From positions 1 to 6,317 of the forward strand of contig JAQVQT010000108.1 in the NCBI GenBank assembly GCA_028701435.1: DNA of 6,317 bases. The letters run 5' to 3'. Positions 5,937 to 6,317 of this stretch are shown here, piece after piece (the stretch's first letter is position 1; every line of letters begins with the position of its first letter). The translations under genes were made by a program, and so were the position numbers. This DNA comes from Smithellaceae bacterium. Its GTDB lineage: Bacteria > Desulfobacterota > Syntrophia > Syntrophales > Smithellaceae. The notes under the pieces are model-generated. The model was not told the DNA's origin. It worked only from the letters and a program-made list of their open reading frames with translations, and searched no databases.

Positions 5937-6146
5937 ATGGATACCTTTCTTAAGCTTTTCCCCTTTCTGCACCTGGTGGTGCTGGCGGCGGGCGCCATTC
6001 TCCTTTTTGTTGTAAAAAGAAAATACCCCAAAGTCCGCAATTCCGAGCTGATCACGGTCTTCATCCTCTTTCTGATCCTCGTGGCCGTCTTTACGGAGCA
6101 GGGGCTGGATTGGATCAAACGGTTGATGAGCCTTCTTCAGGCCTAA
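5937..6146 (+). CDS. Small two-helix membrane protein of unknown function
   Basis: This 69-residue protein is not recognised. Hydrophobic segments at about 8-26 and 38-53 flank a strongly basic loop (KRKYPKVR, 27-34), which by the positive-inside rule would face the cytoplasm and place both ends outside. The C-terminus looks amphipathic (GLDWIKRLMSLLQ). The ATG at 5937 is preferred because AAGGAG lies 6 nt upstream; the frame continues 11 codons further up to 5904 without a better start. The gene follows a strong terminator, so it likely has its own promoter, though none is convincing in 5875-5936. It is convergent with the RNase P RNA gene. The good ribosome site and clear membrane pattern argue that it is real. 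Confidence 0.75.
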   Translation: MDTFLKLFPFLHLVVLAAGAILLFVVKRKYPKVRNSELITVFILFLILVAVFTEQGLDWIKRLMSLLQA

Positions 6147-6189
6147 CAACCGGATGCCCCTTCATCCCGGGGCTGCGGCTCGTCATAAT

Positions 6190-6317
6190 CAGCAGGCGCG
6201 GAGAAAATCATAAGCCGAGTTCTGTTCCGCGATTCGGTTACCCTTGCCGCGGCGATGATCATTCATCTGGGACGGCAGTTGCCTGCCGCCTCTAGCGACA
6301 CTACCCGAGAACATCAG
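6190..6317 (-). ncRNA. rnpB: RNase P RNA, class A, 3' part (5' part outside window)
   Basis: This is the catalytic RNA of ribonuclease P, which matures tRNA 5' ends. On the minus strand the conserved AGATGAATGAT (6268-6258) and the near-universal 3' signature ACAGAACTCGGCTTAT (6225-6210) are present in the right order. Before them is a hairpin matching P18, GGCGGCAG and CTGCCGTC arms (6290-6271) with a GCAA tetraloop. Between the two conserved blocks a CCGCG/CGCGG stem (6252-6248 with 6231-6227) corresponds to the optional P19 helix. The 3' end is approximate: the closing P1 strand is probably the GC-rich stretch near 6191-6206, whose partner lies outside the window. No protein gene overlaps it. 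Confidence 0.93.

Noticed and set aside
6156..6173. GCCCC/GGGGC hairpin between the small membrane protein gene and the RNase P RNA gene
   Set aside because: Only five pairs with an 8-nt loop and no U-run on either strand, so it is not supported as a terminator.
1..6317. CRISPR arrays, insertion sequences, tRNA genes, attachment sites
   Set aside because: No regularly spaced repeats, transposase motifs, terminal inverted repeats with target duplications or cloverleaf-like segments were seen.

Overview
The window looks like part of a bacterial chromosome from a deltaproteobacterial (Desulfobacterota, Syntrophus/Smithella-like) anaerobe. This is inferred from three things: an NtrC-type two-component pair with Cache and PAS domains, an F-type ATP synthase c subunit made as a signal-peptide preprotein, and a bacterial class A RNase P RNA. 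No sequence search was possible, so the taxonomic placement is tentative.

Layout. Positions 1-3570 hold a leftward operon. From its promoter side it reads: a 57-residue two-helix membrane protein (3570-3397), an 856-residue membrane sensor histidine kinase (3390-820), and a sigma-54-activating response regulator (743 to beyond position 1, cut by the window edge). Positions 3571-4078 are a 508-bp divergent control region without a convincing gene. It carries a plausible sigma-70 promoter for the leftward operon, a near-consensus sigma-54 (-24/-12) promoter pointing right, and several perfect palindromes and repeats upstream of it. Positions 4079-5821 hold a rightward pair: an ATP synthase c subunit (atpE-like, standing alone with no a-subunit gene beside it) and a 437-residue membrane-anchored Cache sensor protein that ends shortly after its second membrane helix in a poly-aspartate tail. 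A strong hairpin terminator follows at 5841-5874. Next comes a 69-residue two-helix membrane protein (5937-6146). The right edge holds the 3' part of the RNase P RNA gene on the minus strand.

How the parts may work together. The kinase and the sigma-54 activator are encoded back to back with a sigma-54 promoter that drives the c-subunit/Cache pair, and palindromes lie about 100 and 207 bp upstream of the predicted start. The simplest model is a local regulatory circuit: the kinase senses an extracytoplasmic ligand through its Cache domain, phosphorylates the regulator, and the regulator activates transcription of a c-ring subunit together with a second Cache protein lacking an output domain. 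Inducible production of an orphan c subunit with a sensor-like membrane protein is the most unusual feature here. The promoter and protein families are read from sequence; the circuit is inference.
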